64,000 nt of DNA, from positions 18,229,853 to 18,293,852 of the forward strand of contig NC_091946.1 of NCBI RefSeq assembly GCF_041260155.1, given 5' to 3'. Under the pieces are notes generated by a model, which was not told the origin of the DNA, did no database searches, and worked only from the letters and a program-made list of their open reading frames with translations. Both the position numbers and the translations under genes were made by a program. The DNA is from Ptychodera flava. Its lineage: Eukaryota; Hemichordata; Enteropneusta; Ptychoderidae. This document shows, piece after piece, positions 10,833 through 60,347 of the stretch (the stretch's first letter is position 1; each line of letters starts with the position of its first letter).

Positions 10833-13169
10833 TCCCTACATTGGTCAGTAAGCCGTACGTACATCTTTGCTGTACCATCAGTTTAGGGTTTAAGAATATG
10901 AATTCATGTAACCGTCCTTTAACTTCAGACTGTAAAATGCCTTTGAATTCCAGTTTTAATTCGCACCGTTGGAAGTTATTGCAGTTCACAATGCACCGGT
11001 AGTCTTCGATTTTGATTCGTGTTCAGAGAAAATTGTTCAAAGTGAATGTAGTTTGGATTTCCGGGCAGTGTTGCATTCAGGGTAATGTGGTACATTTCAC
11101 ACAGTCTTCTTCAATCAAGAAGTTTGCAATCACAGTTTTTGCCAAGGAGACGAGTCTTCACTACTGTATCTTCCAGTAATATTATTTATTATGCCTAATT
11201 ACACTTAAGTTTCCAACGAGTCTTTTTGTTTGAAAAGTATGTGCAACTGATACATTTCTTGTTGAATAATGGTGCATTTTTTTCGTTTGAAATACAAAAA
11301 ATTAACCTCTTATGCTGATCCTAGCCAATTCTAGATGTATTATAGGAATTCGGTCGGCTGTATTTAAAGTTACCAATCACTGATTTTCACTTGGATGTCC
11401 ACACAAAATTCCAGCTAATATAATGCATTAAAGGAATTTGGTCAGTTGTATTCACATTAGCCAATCACTGATTTGCACTTGGCCTACCACATAAAAAAAG
11501 CGTGCCACCAAAACTGTCAAGTGCTGCAGACATTCCATAAGTAAACATGGCTGACATATGCCTCTTTTACCATATATGGAAATATGCAAATTAGCAGAGA
11601 CTAACTTTAAAGTTGGACCAGCTGTGTACTGCATCTATTCTCTTTCACTGGTTTATTAACCTGTTTGACATTTTAATGTTTACTGTAGTCAGTGTGACTT
11701 TCCATTGTATTACACTTTGTGAGACCAAGACTTGTACGTTATAACGATGCAAGACTACATTTGATTGTAAAAAGTGGTATTTGTTAATGTCCCGTGAGTG
11801 CTACCTAAATTTCTGTTCTTATTTTGAGCGACAATCTAGTGCCTAAAAAATAAGGTAATTTTCAGTGCCAGATTTATAACATGTATTAGCCGTCCATTTT
11901 CCAATATTTGTGCCAATCACAGAAAATGCCAAAGCAGACAGGACTTCCATACATATACACAATTTACCATACACAGTGTAAAAATTGCCAATACAACCGT
12001 TCCTCCTATGAGAGAGTGCCAATTTAAGGTATTTTATACCAGAATCTTTACATATGTACAGTAGCTGTCCATATTCCAATATTCAAAGCAAACGTTTACA
12101 CATACTGTGTAATTTCACTGTACATAGTGTACAAAATTTCTAATCAGAGACAATGTGCCAATATAATGTATATGCTAACATCAGAGCAAACTTGGACTGA
12201 ATATATCAAAATGGGGTGAAAGGGTTAAGGGTTAGAGGTCAAAAGGCTAATGAGAAATGTACATATACTTGTATACTAGCTTGCATTTTATGAAAGACTG
12301 TACACCCTGATGTAAACTTCTTATATCTATCGCAATCAAAGATGTGTTTCTGGAAAGTGTCAATTGTCAGTCCTTCACAAATACTTGCGTGAAAGTTTTC
12401 CTGCCTTGAGGACCCTCTGCTTGAAAATTCCCCTTTGAATTGAATTTTGCCAAAAGGAGCGCCATGTTTACCTGTTGACTCCAAATTTAGAACAGCCCTG
12501 TTGTTTGACATTACCATGGTAGGTTCCGTTTTGGGTTGCAATGGGTGATGTTTGAAAACTGTGGCCGACTAAACAAAAACCAACGTTGAACGTCAATCAG
12601 TGGCACATTCAGTATCGCATTCAACACTGAACCAGAAGTTTTAGCTGACAAAACAATCTTTAAATAGGGCTTTACAATCATATATGTGTGCCTGTTTACA
12701 TGCTAATTATCTGTCTTTTAAAATCGTAGCACTCCATATTTTTAGTAGCAGCCATATCTCTTGAGGGGAAACAAAGTATTATGAAAAAAGTTTTTTTTTC
12801 TTCTGTCCGTCCAAATTGCATAGAAAAGTAATGTGATTCTATTTTTAGAGTTTAAAATGAGTTTTTCAAGTTCTTCCAGAGCTTTTGAAATTTTTAGATT
12901 TTGTGCCGCCTGTAGACATGAATGTCAGCTTATACAAATTACTCATAACATGTCTTGTATCAGGTAGAATGTGTGTTGGTGACAGGTGTTTTAGAAATTG
13001 AATTCAGAAAGTCTGGTTTAGCTTTGTTCTGATGTATTCAAAACTTGTGTTGACTCATTTTTGAAAATGAACAAAAAAGAGAAGAAAAATAAATAAATAG
13101 CAAAACTTATTTTGTCCTGCAGTTTTGTTTTTGACCCATACAGGTTTCAAGTTATTTTCTCCCAGTGTA
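10833..13169. other. Intergenic AT-rich sequence between convergent genes
   Basis: No conserved coding stretch was recognised. Low-complexity A/T runs and weak internal repetition (phrases like CCAATATT, GCCAAT) were seen at 11840-12190. Confidence 0.5.
11330..11490 (+). repeat. Imperfect two-unit tandem repeat
   Basis: A unit with 'AGGAATT-GGTC-G-TGTATT' followed by 'CCAATCACTGATTT-CACTTGG' occurs twice, about 110 bases apart (first around 11342-11395, second around 11431-11480). Confidence 0.55.
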
Positions 13170-13385
13170 CTAACTCTTTGAGTGCTTTAATTTTTCCCAC
13201 CAAAATTTAGTGCTACATTTTACCAATTTTTATAAATTTTTCTGTACTTTTTTTTTTATACATTTGAACCAAATTGACACATTTTGTCAGCTACATTATT
13301 TTACCAAAATTTTGGCAAAAATCTGAAAAAATTTGACTGGAGTATATTTTATAAAGGCGACAAAAATTGGCGCTCAAAGAGTTAA
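13170..13385 (+). mobile_element. Family D MITE copy 1 (TTAACCCTTTGAG ends)
   Basis: About 216 bp with inverted ends CTCTTTGAGTGC and GCGCTCAAAGAG, right flank TTAA, left flank decayed. The interior 'TTGACTGGAGTATATTTT' and 'TTACCAATTTTTA' match copy 2 at 32009. TTAA plus CCCTTT ends resemble piggyBac-type non-autonomous elements. Confidence 0.8.
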
Positions 13386-16056
13386 CATTGCATGACCAGA
13401 TTATGACATGTTTTCACTTCCTTTACTCTCCTACTGTCAAAGGGGCAAAGTCAATATTGCAGGAAGACAATAGTGGACTCATATGGAACGATTTTACAAA
13501 TCATCATAATTTCAGGATCCTCTTTAGTCACTGTGACAGACCTCACCTCCCATGTTAACGACAAAATAGTGAAAAAACAATGAAGGCAAAAGTAATATTG
13601 CCACTTCCGAGAATAAAATTATACATGTTTCAAGACTTGTCTGAATCATATGAATGATAGTCATGAACATGAAGTGAACTGCTGTGTCGACTGGATGTGG
13701 TATGTCTTGTAATACTTTAATGAGAATACACACAAGCTTACTCTACCCAAAGTTTTGTTGTGTGTCAATTGATCCATGGCATGAATCTAACGTTTGACCC
13801 CAAAGGTCACAGAGGCGTAAATTTACACAATATATCCACAGTTACTTTAAAATTATATACTGTTTCGACATTTGCTCATGTAATATGACAAATGTCAGTT
13901 GTATATGCTCTGCGTTTGGTATTTTACATTCATCATAGACTTATGTATAGACATATTGAGGTATTTTAGCGAAATGCCTTGCCACAAAACTTGTACGTGA
14001 CAATTAAAGTGTTTAAGCCTTACATCAAATCAAATTTTTTGCATTTGTTTTTCATTGTGGTTCTTTCCGCATTCAAAATTTCTTGAAGTGACAAAATCAC
14101 TGTTTTACATTGTTTTTAGCAACTATGATAAGTTAAGATGCCGATGATACCATTCATCATTTTGAAATGCCCGCTGAGGGCGCCCTAGGGAACTCTTTGC
14201 AACTCTGGACTTCGACTTGTTCATTCTGTCTCTGTTTATGCATAGACCCTAAAAAACGGGTCTATGGTTTATGTGAGAGAGAAAGCGTCTTATTTTCCGA
14301 TGAAGTTGCTTTTCAAAATGAAATGAATAGACAGCCATTCACCTTACGTGTAAACGGCGACCTCTTAAACAGCGGTTGAAATTTATAACTGTCGACTGAC
14401 ACTAGAATTTCCAGCGAAGTCGGAAAACTGACAGACATCGTGACAGTGGACAATTCTTTCATAAATAACCAGTGGTCATAATATGAAAGACGTTCTAAAT
14501 TTCAATATAATCAATCCCAGCACGACAAAATGGATAAAGATTTTACATATGTCAGATATTTTGATGTTTTCCCCGCCAGACGGCAGTATAGCCGATATAA
14601 TGCCCTCTATTGACGAAGATTGAAAATTCGGTATTTGTTGCATCACGGTGATTGCATTTATAATATTATTTGTTTAATGGTGTCATCATTTTTTTCAATT
14701 GAAAAGACCTTTGGGTGCATATTCATATTTTTAACTTTGAGGTTCAAACTCATCAACAATAATATAGCAGCATTTCAAACTATCATCACTCGAAGAATGA
14801 CTGTAAGTTATTTTACATCGAAAAAAAGTGCCACTGTCGGCTCTCGAAAACATTCCCCGTCTATGGTGCTTGACGTCTATAATAATAAAGGTATTACGGT
14901 AGAAGTCAACATGAAGGCAAAATGGGTTGCTTAATGCAGGGCATTTGCTCGAAACTTCAATTTTCTAAAGTAACGGCCGATGTATTTTAGCGTAGCTATG
15001 ATCATCAAAGTTTGCAATACGCTGCCGTTGCCTAATTTTATGTATGACGGCATTTAAAATCGAATTCAAACAGTTGTTATCACTGGGTTTTAGTTCTTGG
15101 TATGCAATGAATTCGTTTGTTCTCCTTTACAGAATGGGATGTGCGTACTTCAGCCTACTTAAGTGTGTCGTCTCAAACCACCCACCCTTGATATGGCTTC
15201 GATTTGATTCTAAGCGTCTATCTACTCAGCAAAACTAGAGTAACACGTGTAGCTCATGGGCGCATAACCCATAATTATGCGTAAGTAATTAGAGTCAAGT
15301 ATATTACTTTGAAATGGATCCACGTCAAGAGCTGAAGGGCTAAAGAACTGAAACGCATCTCTTTTTACACTCTAACATTCATCATTTGTAAAGGTTCCCG
15401 TAAAAATTATCTGTTCGAAAATATGTACTTCAACGAGTTTCGTCATTTTTTTGTCCTGTCTAAAGGCTTTAGGCTTTTTCAATGCATTCCGAATTAGTTT
15501 TCACCGTATGCGTATCGCATGCACGTTAAAAAAGCCATTTTATAGCCGCAAGGAAAACAAGATTAGTTCCCTGACAGCCTTGGGAGGTGCCTGTTTTTTC
15601 TTAATACGAAATTGACAGTCTTAGCGTCACGGCAATGTCCAGTTATATCCCATAATATCCAATTGACAACGCGGCTGAACCTAGCGCCTATAACGACACA
15701 TGAAGTTTACAACTATCGGGAAAGTGACGGAAAATGTCAGCGAGATTTCATCAGAATACCAGAGCCTTGTTCCATCGTTGAGTGTGATGTCTTTAAAAAT
15801 ACCGTGGTTACTTCGGGCTCACTAAATGATCTCCTGTCGATCTATCGACAAGGTCTGAGAGCTCTTCTATTCTGTCATTTCGACCAACAATCATGTTCAA
15901 AACCGGAACAACTTCGTACCCAATAATTGTTAATGAAAGCTCTGTTAAATAATATCGCTTTTCTCTACACAGAATATGTCATTAAGTCTCGTTTGAGGAA
16001 GGAGTCATCGTATTTTACGATGTTCTATCGTTCCTGTTGCCGTGGTATGTTATCTT
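13386..16056. other. Intergenic sequence, no gene recognised
   Basis: Several short open frames (for example 15612-15926) have no recognisable family. A small palindrome at 14244-14266 (CATAGACCC...GGGTCTATG) recurs in variant form at 46259-46285. Confidence 0.45.
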
Positions 16057-16065
16057 GTATCATTC

Positions 16066-16722
16066 CAATCTGATTAAAATCAGAACACGGCGACGTCTAC
16101 TTACACTATAGGGAAAAGTGCGTGACTAGAGCGAGAAACTGACGCTTTCTCGCAATCGGTGAGAATCTGTTCTTATTCTCACCGCTGTCGGTGAGAAAAT
16201 TTTAATCTCCACTGGAGATTGGTGAGAAATGCACTCCTTGGCGAGAATCAAGTGTGAGAACAAATTCTCACCGGTGAGAATGGAAATTCTCACTAAGTAC
16301 AGCGAGAATTGAAATTCACTGGCGAGAATCATCAAGACTCACTGTTCATCGGCGAGAATCATAAAGACTCCGAAAGGCAAGTCTTGAAGATTCTCGCCAG
16401 TTAATTTCAATTCTCGCTGTACTTAGTGAGAATTTCCATTCTCACCGGTGAGAATTTGTTCTCACACTTGATTCTCGCCAAGGAGTGCATTTCTCACCAA
16501 TCTCCAGTGGAGATTAAAATTTTCTCACCGACAGCGGTGAGAATAAGAACAAATTCTCACCAATTGCGAGAAAGCGTCAGTTTCTCGCTCTAGTCACGCA
16601 CTTTTTCTCTATAGTGTTACGCGTACGCCGTATTCTCTTGCTGTCGCCTCTCAGGCGACAGCAAGAGAGTGCCGCGCAAGTACAGACGTCGCCGTACTCT
16701 ACATCTGATTTTAATCAGATAG
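16066..16722. mobile_element. 657-bp foldback element, Mutator-like
   Basis: The two halves are inverted copies: left arm 16066-16339, loop about 40 bases, right arm 16380-16722. The ends are CAATCTGATTAAAATCAGA and, inverted, CTATCTGATTAAAATCAGA. Flanking 9-bp direct repeats GTATCATTC (16057-16065 and 16723-16731) are a target duplication. Long inverted ends with a 9-bp duplication are typical of Mutator-like elements. No coding capacity. The arms are full of GGTGAGAAT / GCGAGAAT words. The right arm has about 60 extra bases (16619-16675), themselves a hairpin (CTCTTGCTGTCGCC / GGCGACAGCAAGAG). Confidence 0.85.
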
Positions 16723-16731
16723 GTATCATTC

Positions 16732-18269
16732 GTACAATGTTGATCACAAGACCTGTACGAGTTCGTTTATACCTGTGAGAAATAGATCACCAGTGTTTTA
16801 GATCCATCCTCAGTTCAGATGGTGTTTTATGACGTTGTCATTCACAATGATAGTACAAGTATCATCAAGAAGGTATACTGGTTTCATAACCTGTCGCCTG
16901 TTCCACTAAAACGAGAGTCCACGTACTTCAAACAAGGAGGAACAATACTTAGTTTGAACATAGACCCTCGAGAAAAACGTTCCTAAGGGTCTGAGGTTTG
17001 AACATGTTGATTCAGACGTATTAAAATGACTGCATGAAATGATGTGTTTCTGCTCAGGAACTCAAACATTTTCCGAAATGTTGAATTTGACTTGTGAGTA
17101 ATAGGGGGAACATGTTGTTGTTGTTTGGACACCATTTCTTGACAATTTGTGTACTGCCAATCAGCCATACTGTGAAGCGTCATATAGATATGCTAGAAAC
17201 ACTGATAAAAACGTTACTCGTTGACAGACCAAGCAAATACAGAAAACGACAAGAACTTCATTCTAATGAGCTCATGGCGGCTATGTAAACCACGAATCTA
17301 ATAAAATAATTGTGTATGAAGACACCGATATATTTTATATCCCTCATATTACGTATTTTGAGTTTACAAATGACATTTCTCTAGACAAACACAAAAACTT
17401 TTGCTCCTGTGTCTGTTGGACATCATAACACAAGCTGGAACGAAGATGTTGAATGGTTTAATGGCTGACGCTGACATGTTCACAGATTACAACAAAATTA
17501 ATGTAAACATTTCGACTCGTGTCAGCCACAATTGCGAACGGGGACTTTAAGATAGAAGAGATGATGACTTTTTGGCTGCTTGACAATTGCTTGTCATCTC
17601 CAACAAGTGCTTGAACTTTCCCTTCAACGATGTAAAAAAAAAACATGTTTATATCACCACGATCTTGCAAACGGGACGCATTGCCTTCCCGAAGTGAGGC
17701 AATTTTGCACAAGGCCATTTGATTTCTATAAGCCATGACGCAAGATGTGTTTCCATAGAAATCCTGTGCTGAATTGATACGAAATCTTGCCGTGGAAGAT
17801 ACATAGTTCTGATTGATACGAGTCGGCAGACAACATCCATACCGCTGGGCGATACCACGTTTTATAGCGTCGGTAGAAAAGGGAGACACAATGACAGTAA
17901 TAAAACGAAAACGGGTCGTGTTGAACTCGCGATGGCAAGGACGAGTTGCATCGACTGAAGATGGCACAAACCAACTCTTCTTGTAGTTGCAGTTTTCTTT
18001 TCACATTGTTGGACACATTTTAGACACACGGCAATTATACCAAGGCTACCGGACCTTTTATTGACAATCATGCCGATAGCATAGGTATTATGCACACCCA
18101 AAAACACAACAAAAACTCACACAATACATTTGATTTCAAAATCTTTAGCACCCTTTATACAAAACTTTTGGCATGGTGCAAATAAATGTAATTGTTTTAT
18201 TTCATAAAAGTAGTTTGGCCGTGAGATGTCGACACGGGAACTGACAAACCTCTGTAGTTCGATTATTAC
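16732..18269. other. Intergenic sequence, no gene recognised
   Basis: Open frames overlap on the - strand at 17458-18107, the longest 169 codons, but none shows a known domain and three frames are open at once, which suggests chance. It lies downstream of the 3' ends of both genes. Confidence 0.45.
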
Positions 18270-18600
18270 TTAAAGGTACGTAGAGGGCGCCTCGGGAACT
18301 GTGACAGATATAATTTGGACTCTCAAACTTTTACAATTCTTTTCTGATCTACCTCTTTTGGGGCTATTTCGTCTTTTTCGAAAATCGAAAATTTCATTTT
18401 TCTTCATAGAGTTAACACGAGGATGGCGGCCATTTTGAATTGAAAATATCGGTGAACCTTGGGTAGTTTGTTGCTCTAGAACCAAAATTTGCACGGTGAC
18501 CCCTAATATTTATTCTTGATTTTGGAAGAGAATGGTTGAAGTATTCCATGAGGAAAGTTTGAGCAAATGTTTAAGGTTTTCACTTTCGAGTGCTGGTACC
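18270..18600 (-). mobile_element. Family B MITE copy 4 (inverted)
   Basis: Starts with TTAA at 18270. It carries the family's inverted interior, including 'GATGGCGGCCATTTTGAAT' and 'GTTTGAGCAAA'. Its right end abuts a family A copy that begins at the position of the lost terminal TTAA. Confidence 0.72.
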
Positions 18601-18785
18601 TGAAAGGTATACTGTCACCTGTTACAATTTTACCACAGTTACCATGGAAAGAGAAAATCTAACCAATCACAGATTTTAAGCGGGTGGCCGCTTTTTAAAA
18701 ACAGCGCCCTCACACGGGCATTTTGAATACCAAGGGACGCCCTTTAGACCATATATGGGCATATTTAGATTACGCATACATTTAA
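18601..18785 (+). mobile_element. Family A MITE copy 3
   Basis: Left end AAAGGTATACTGTCACCTGT, interior CCATGGAAAGAGAAAATC and AACAGCGCCCTCAC as in the other copies; the right end is eroded before TTTAA at 18781-18785. It sits between two inverted family B copies. Confidence 0.78.
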
Positions 18786-18808
18786 TATTGTTTTGTTCTA
18801 CCACTGTT

Positions 18809-19072
18809 AGGGCTCATTTCAGAGCTCACGGAGAAATTAAAGTTTTAAACGGCTTCGTTTAGTGAAAATCGAAAATTCAATTTCCCAATAGAGTTACCAC
18901 GGGATGGCGGCCATTTTGAATTTCAAATATCAATAGATTAAAGGTTATATTTTTCCATAGTACCAAAATGTGCAGGGTAGCCCAAATTTTATTCTTTACT
19001 TTGAAAGAGAGTGAGTGGTTTAAGAATTTGAGAAAAAATGCAAGTCCTTCAATATCGAGACGCCTACTACCA
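18809..19072 (-). mobile_element. Family B MITE copy 5 (inverted, partial)
   Basis: Shares GGGATGGCGGCCATTTTGAA and flanking phrases with copy 4, but one end is missing. Copies 4 and 5 with family A copy 3 form a B-A-B cluster. Confidence 0.6.
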
Positions 19073-19824
19073 TGTCTGAAGCTTGTATAGGACACTCAAC
19101 ATGAAGAGAATCCAACTAAATTTAAAATAACGCATGCGTAATCTCTGCCCTCCGCATGCGCGCACACACAAAAACCCAACCAGATAAATACCAGCACAAC
19201 GGTACTGTTAACAAGTTGATAGAAGCTGTGCGTGAAACAAAGAGACCTGCCATTCTTCAAAAGGCTGGCACGAGCGTCGCCGAACGCAAGTTTGTTGCTA
19301 TCACTCCAAGGGATAAACTGGGATGATCATGATATATTGAAGACTCAAGTATTAGATTATCGGTATAATATTCAATAATTCAAAAGCTTGCATCAAGTTA
19401 TAATGGCACTTTATGATTTTTTTATTATTACTATATTTCAGTCTTTAAAACCCCCACAAGAAAGACGCTCGTGACTGGTCTCTTTCTTCCAAGAACTGAT
19501 TTTCTGTATAACAACCTGGAAGAGATCTCGACACATGCCCATTGCTGTGCGTCCTGTCTATCGTTTTCAGCCGACTACGTGATGCTTCTCACTGCTGATA
19601 TGATGAGTCAACTTTCGACTTCATGTCGCGATAGTTATCATCTGGAAACTACTGCGACATACTACAGTAAAATATGGCTGTAGAACTGATATAGATCGTT
19701 ATGTGTAAACAGTACCATCAACATTGTGTTGTTAAAAAAGGTAAATAGGAATATTAATGCTTCCCATCTATTTTTCACATGTATGATTCTACAAACGACA
19801 ATCAAATATTTTACAAGAGTCATT

Positions 19825-19830
19825 TTTATT
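19825..19830 (-). terminator. Candidate poly(A) signal of the guanylate cyclase gene
   Basis: AATAAA on the - strand lies about 280 bases after the cyclase stop codon. Other A/T-rich matches exist further on, so the choice is tentative. Confidence 0.3.
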
Positions 19831-20106
19831 GCACACGTTGGACTATGTTGATAAGACACCGAAAAATATCAACGCTAGGAGAGCTTGCTATTAAGAATTA
19901 CCTTTCTGTGCAAATTTTTTTTCCACTCACGTAGGTTTCTCAAAATTAATTCGTCTAATACCACATGTGTGTATTATAATTATTCAGATTTCTCTCCATC
20001 GTGTTAAAATGTACAAGGATCAATAGCATCCCGTTTGCTGCCGAGAATGCACAGCACCGTGGTTGAACTCGAATCACCCGGATGTCGTCTGCAGAATCTT
20101 CGTACT

Positions 20107-56525
<36,419 letters not shown>

Positions 56526-59500
56526 CTCGAAGTTCTAAACTTGTATATGATGTTCGGCTGCCGTAGAGAGACTCTGGAGGACTTTAATAAAGGTGTAATA
56601 GAAAAAATGATATATAGATTGCATTTCCTCGTGAAATTTCCTTCATTTGCATAACACAGTGTTACTAGGGTAACAGGCGATGAGTCACGCACATTACATA
56701 TTCAGAGGGGTGCGCATGCAGGATGAATATATACTGTCTTTCCGAGGTATTATTGACATAGTTTAGAATACAATGCTTGCACACTTCTTCCAGAATTTCA
56801 TACTGAAAAATACTTGTAGAAAACAAAGCTGAGAAACGGTTATTTCTTCGCACTTTTGATTATATCTTCCCATCTTGGACAGTGCTTACGTGTCTCACAT
56901 GACTGTATTCCTTTATTGCTTCGATTTATGTATTCGCCTTGCGGATACTCTCTTCTTTGACTGAGTTTTCAAAATCCAGTGACGTCTCCAAGTCTAACTT
57001 CTTCTTGGCAAATAATTGCTTTTGTGTCAAGAATGCCTTAGAGGGTTGCATTCGTAGACCTGAGTATTTTCACTTGTCTGTTTTTTTAATAGTATGAAGT
57101 TTATCATCTTTTGTTTTCGCTTCAATAACTATCATAGATTGTTCGTTCACGAGCAAGATAACTAAAATGTTAATGCATAATATGAAACACTACAAAACCA
57201 GCCCCTTATTCTATATCCTTGTGAAATATTTCTTATCACAAACAAGTTAACCGTCTTCATGCTTGCACACCTCATCTTTTGTGTTGTCCGTCAGAATGCT
57301 TGACAACAAGTGAATATATGTGTGAGGAGTCTGGTGGCCCGCTGGCCAGTTTTGTACATTGTGCACACGTCGGTATTCAGCTTTTGTTGTGATTCGCAGA
57401 GAAGCCCTCTAAGTTTACAAAAAATCTAAAGCTAAGGGAGTTGTATTTTCTTTCGTAGGCCTTTCAAGGTGTCTGATTTGGTGCGGCCGATAATTAATTC
57501 TAACTGTCACAGTAGATTTCCAAGATACCAGGATCAATAATTTGGTAAAAATGACGCTTTTCTTTGCCTGGTTTGTTCGATTAGCCGGAGAAATGAGAAT
57601 TTCATACACAATCGAATGTTCTGATGGGCTTTCAATGATTTTGGACAAACAGCTTGAGCTATCGGACAATGAAGTAAGAAAATAAGATGCTGACAATATT
57701 GGTTTCGCAAAGGCTCCCGTCCCGTCACTTGCATCTCGTCTGAACAAACCGCTTTGAGTGCACCTGATCTCTCGACTTTAAAGGACAAATTTGCTTTTCA
57801 AGACAAACAAAACTGCGTGACGACTCCCATGTACGTCTATAGTATCTCCATAATAAAGAAAGTGCATCAAAGTTCCCTCAAGCAAGCTAGAATTGGCAAA
57901 AGGATTGAAAGAACGTAATGTCTTTAAATCACGCCATGGGCGTTATATTACTAAATACCTTCAGCAAAATGTTGACAATGGTAACCGACTGGATCGAGAA
58001 AAGCTGAAGGTCATATTTAATCTCTAAGCAGATGTATTGAACGTACTTTTTCAATGATGATATAAGAGAGTATAGAGGACGAAGGAAAATCGTTGTAATC
58101 TTTCCTTTTATAGAGTTGAAGCACATGTAACTTTATGGAATTTGTTAAAAACCTAAACATACCCCTCTCACATCTATATTCGATTCATTTTTTTCATATC
58201 AATGAGCGAAAGGCTTTGAACGCCATTCGAAATCAAAGTAGAGGTCAATGTACGATAATTTTGTAATTTTGGAAAAAAAATTCCACCATTTCCACTGCTT
58301 GATAGCTCGCGACCGGGCCTCCGGAGGGGGGGGGGGGGGCCGCAAGCTTCACTGAATGATGCGTGCGTCACTGAAGTACGGCAACAACAAAACAGTTTTT
58401 AAAATTTTGACCGCATAGTAGCCATATCATGATTCTTGTGATTGCGTCATCGTACGTCACTGCCCGGCTTCAATAGTTTTTACTTTGAGCAAGATTTTCA
58501 AGAGCCAAAGTTATAAAAGTACAAAATTAACTTTTAAAAAAATTGAAAATTAAAGGCATCGATGTATTTTGTTTAGGATAAAACATATCACACCGTTCGA
58601 TAAGATAGGCCGTGCGCGCAGCACGCTGGCATGGAGGCACGGAGTACGCTGCATGCAGCGCGCTGAGCAGTCGATCTCAGCGAGCTGCCGCATGCCTAGC
58701 CGGTGAGTCTGCGATGCTAATGACGAAGAGGAATAACAAAACTGTCTTCATCCAAAACCGTTCTACTATGAACACTGAACTGTCACTTTATTGAAATTAC
58801 AAAGCTGAACGAGCTTATCGGCTCAGCCCTATAGGGTGATATTAAATTCAACCTTGTATATGAAATGATAGCTTTATACTTTCTTTGAGAAAAGTTACAG
58901 AAGCTACCTCGTAACCTTTGGCTATAAACCCTCGTTTAACTGCTATAATTGGCTATAATTCCTCGTCGCACTGTGCAAATCATTACCTAATTGGTATCAA
59001 TGACAACGTCTGCAAGCCGATCTGTTTTAGAGGAACACACATGATGGGGAGCGCCCAAATAAGTATGATTGATTTTCAATGCATGCTGAACCAAAAGAGG
59101 TTTGTACAGTTCACCGAAATTGTCATCAAAATGACACGTAAGGCTATGTATTACCGTTCCCCAAATTTACGAGTTTCCAATCGAATAGTACAGCGGACTG
59201 CCACAGACGTTCAATACCAGTCAAATATACCCTTCGTTGCCGAGAGTTAACCTCTTGAGCCGTCAGACTCATATTATGTTAATATCACTAGGCCTTTGGG
59301 GCTTTAATCCAAAGAATGTTGACCCCTCAAACAATCATACCATTTAAGTCTGACCACAGGGCACAGCTGTCAGTCCCCTGGGGTGGGGGAGGGGATGTGG
59401 TTCTTTGTGCAACTGTTTATTTTATTTTGTTTTATTAATTTTGACCGTGATATTTAAAATAAAGATTTCGACTTCAAACCGTCTGACTGCTTTCTACACT

Positions 59501-60212
59501 ACCACGGTCCCTCCACGGTGCGGGGGACCACGTGTAAATACAAGTCCTTATCTCCTTTAACCCTGTTAACCTGACAGTGTGTACATAAAACTTATGCTCG
59601 GCTAACCTTGCCAACTTTCTAATCGGCTCTTACATCAGCGGATTAACTAATTAAGTCAACACCACAACAGTCGTACACGTGTGTAAAGACCGCACTGTTA
59701 GTGATGGCAAATGAATTCTAGTCCGGACTTGAATCGATTTTAAACAAGAACAATGCTGAAGGTAGACATTTGGCTACATGTTGAGAAGTTGGACTTTTCA
59801 TCTCGCCCTCAGAGAGTAGAAAAAGAAATTGCAGGGGATACACAAAACAAAACCACCTAAAAATCAACAAAACGTTACACACAGCTATAAATTGACAACC
59901 AAAGAACTATTTCATATCAATCAGAAACAGTTTTGTGTCGAGTTCCCTCTTTAAGTCCCCAAATCTTTCAAATGCCCCCGAAACATACCCTTGATATTTT
60001 CATGAGCCTGTGTTGATTTTTACCTTTGAGGCAGACTGAGTAAGCTTAATTTACGTACAAGTAAGCTTAAATGCAATTTCATTTTCGATATGAAAGTCAT
60101 TTTTTCAGATACATCAAAAGTCATATTTGTCACGACAGTATAAATTAATATAAAGTTAAAATATGAAACCCTTTGTTATATAAGAAATAGCACCATGTAT
60201 AGTCTACGCGAA
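56526..60212. other. Upstream flank of the cyclase gene, no gene recognised
   Basis: No TATA-like or core element can be assigned with confidence. An in-frame stop directly precedes the cyclase ATG. A G-run lies at 58325-58340. Open frames at 57415-57788 (- strand) and 58918-59250 (+) show no known domain. Confidence 0.45.
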
Positions 60213-60347
60213 GTCAGGATGGCCGAGCGGTCTAAGGCGCCAGACTCAAGGTTTTCACCTTTCCATTATAACGATGGGTCATCAAATGGCTGATCTGAGC
60301 GTTCTGGTCTCCAAATGGAGGCGTGGGTTCGAATCCCACTCCTGACA
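60213..60347 (+). tRNA. tRNA-Leu(CAA) with intron
   Basis: Acceptor stem GTCAGGA pairs with TCCTGAC, discriminator A. A-box-like GGCCGAGCGGTCTAAGGCGC, anticodon stem CCAGA/TCTGG, anticodon CAA at 60247-60249, a long variable arm (CTCCAAATGGAG) and T arm GTGGGTTCGAATCCCAC. An intron of 51 bases (60251-60301) sits one base 3' of the anticodon, the canonical place; introns are usual in this tRNA. It decodes UUG. Confidence 0.95.

Noticed and set aside
16066-16722. CRISPR-like array from the repeated GAGAAT words
   Set aside because: The words are irregularly spaced and belong to the arms of an inverted repeat in an animal genome.
17458-18107. Overlapping - strand open frames, longest 169 codons
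   Set aside because: Three frames are open together, no domain is recognised and no splice partners were found; probably chance in the intergenic region.
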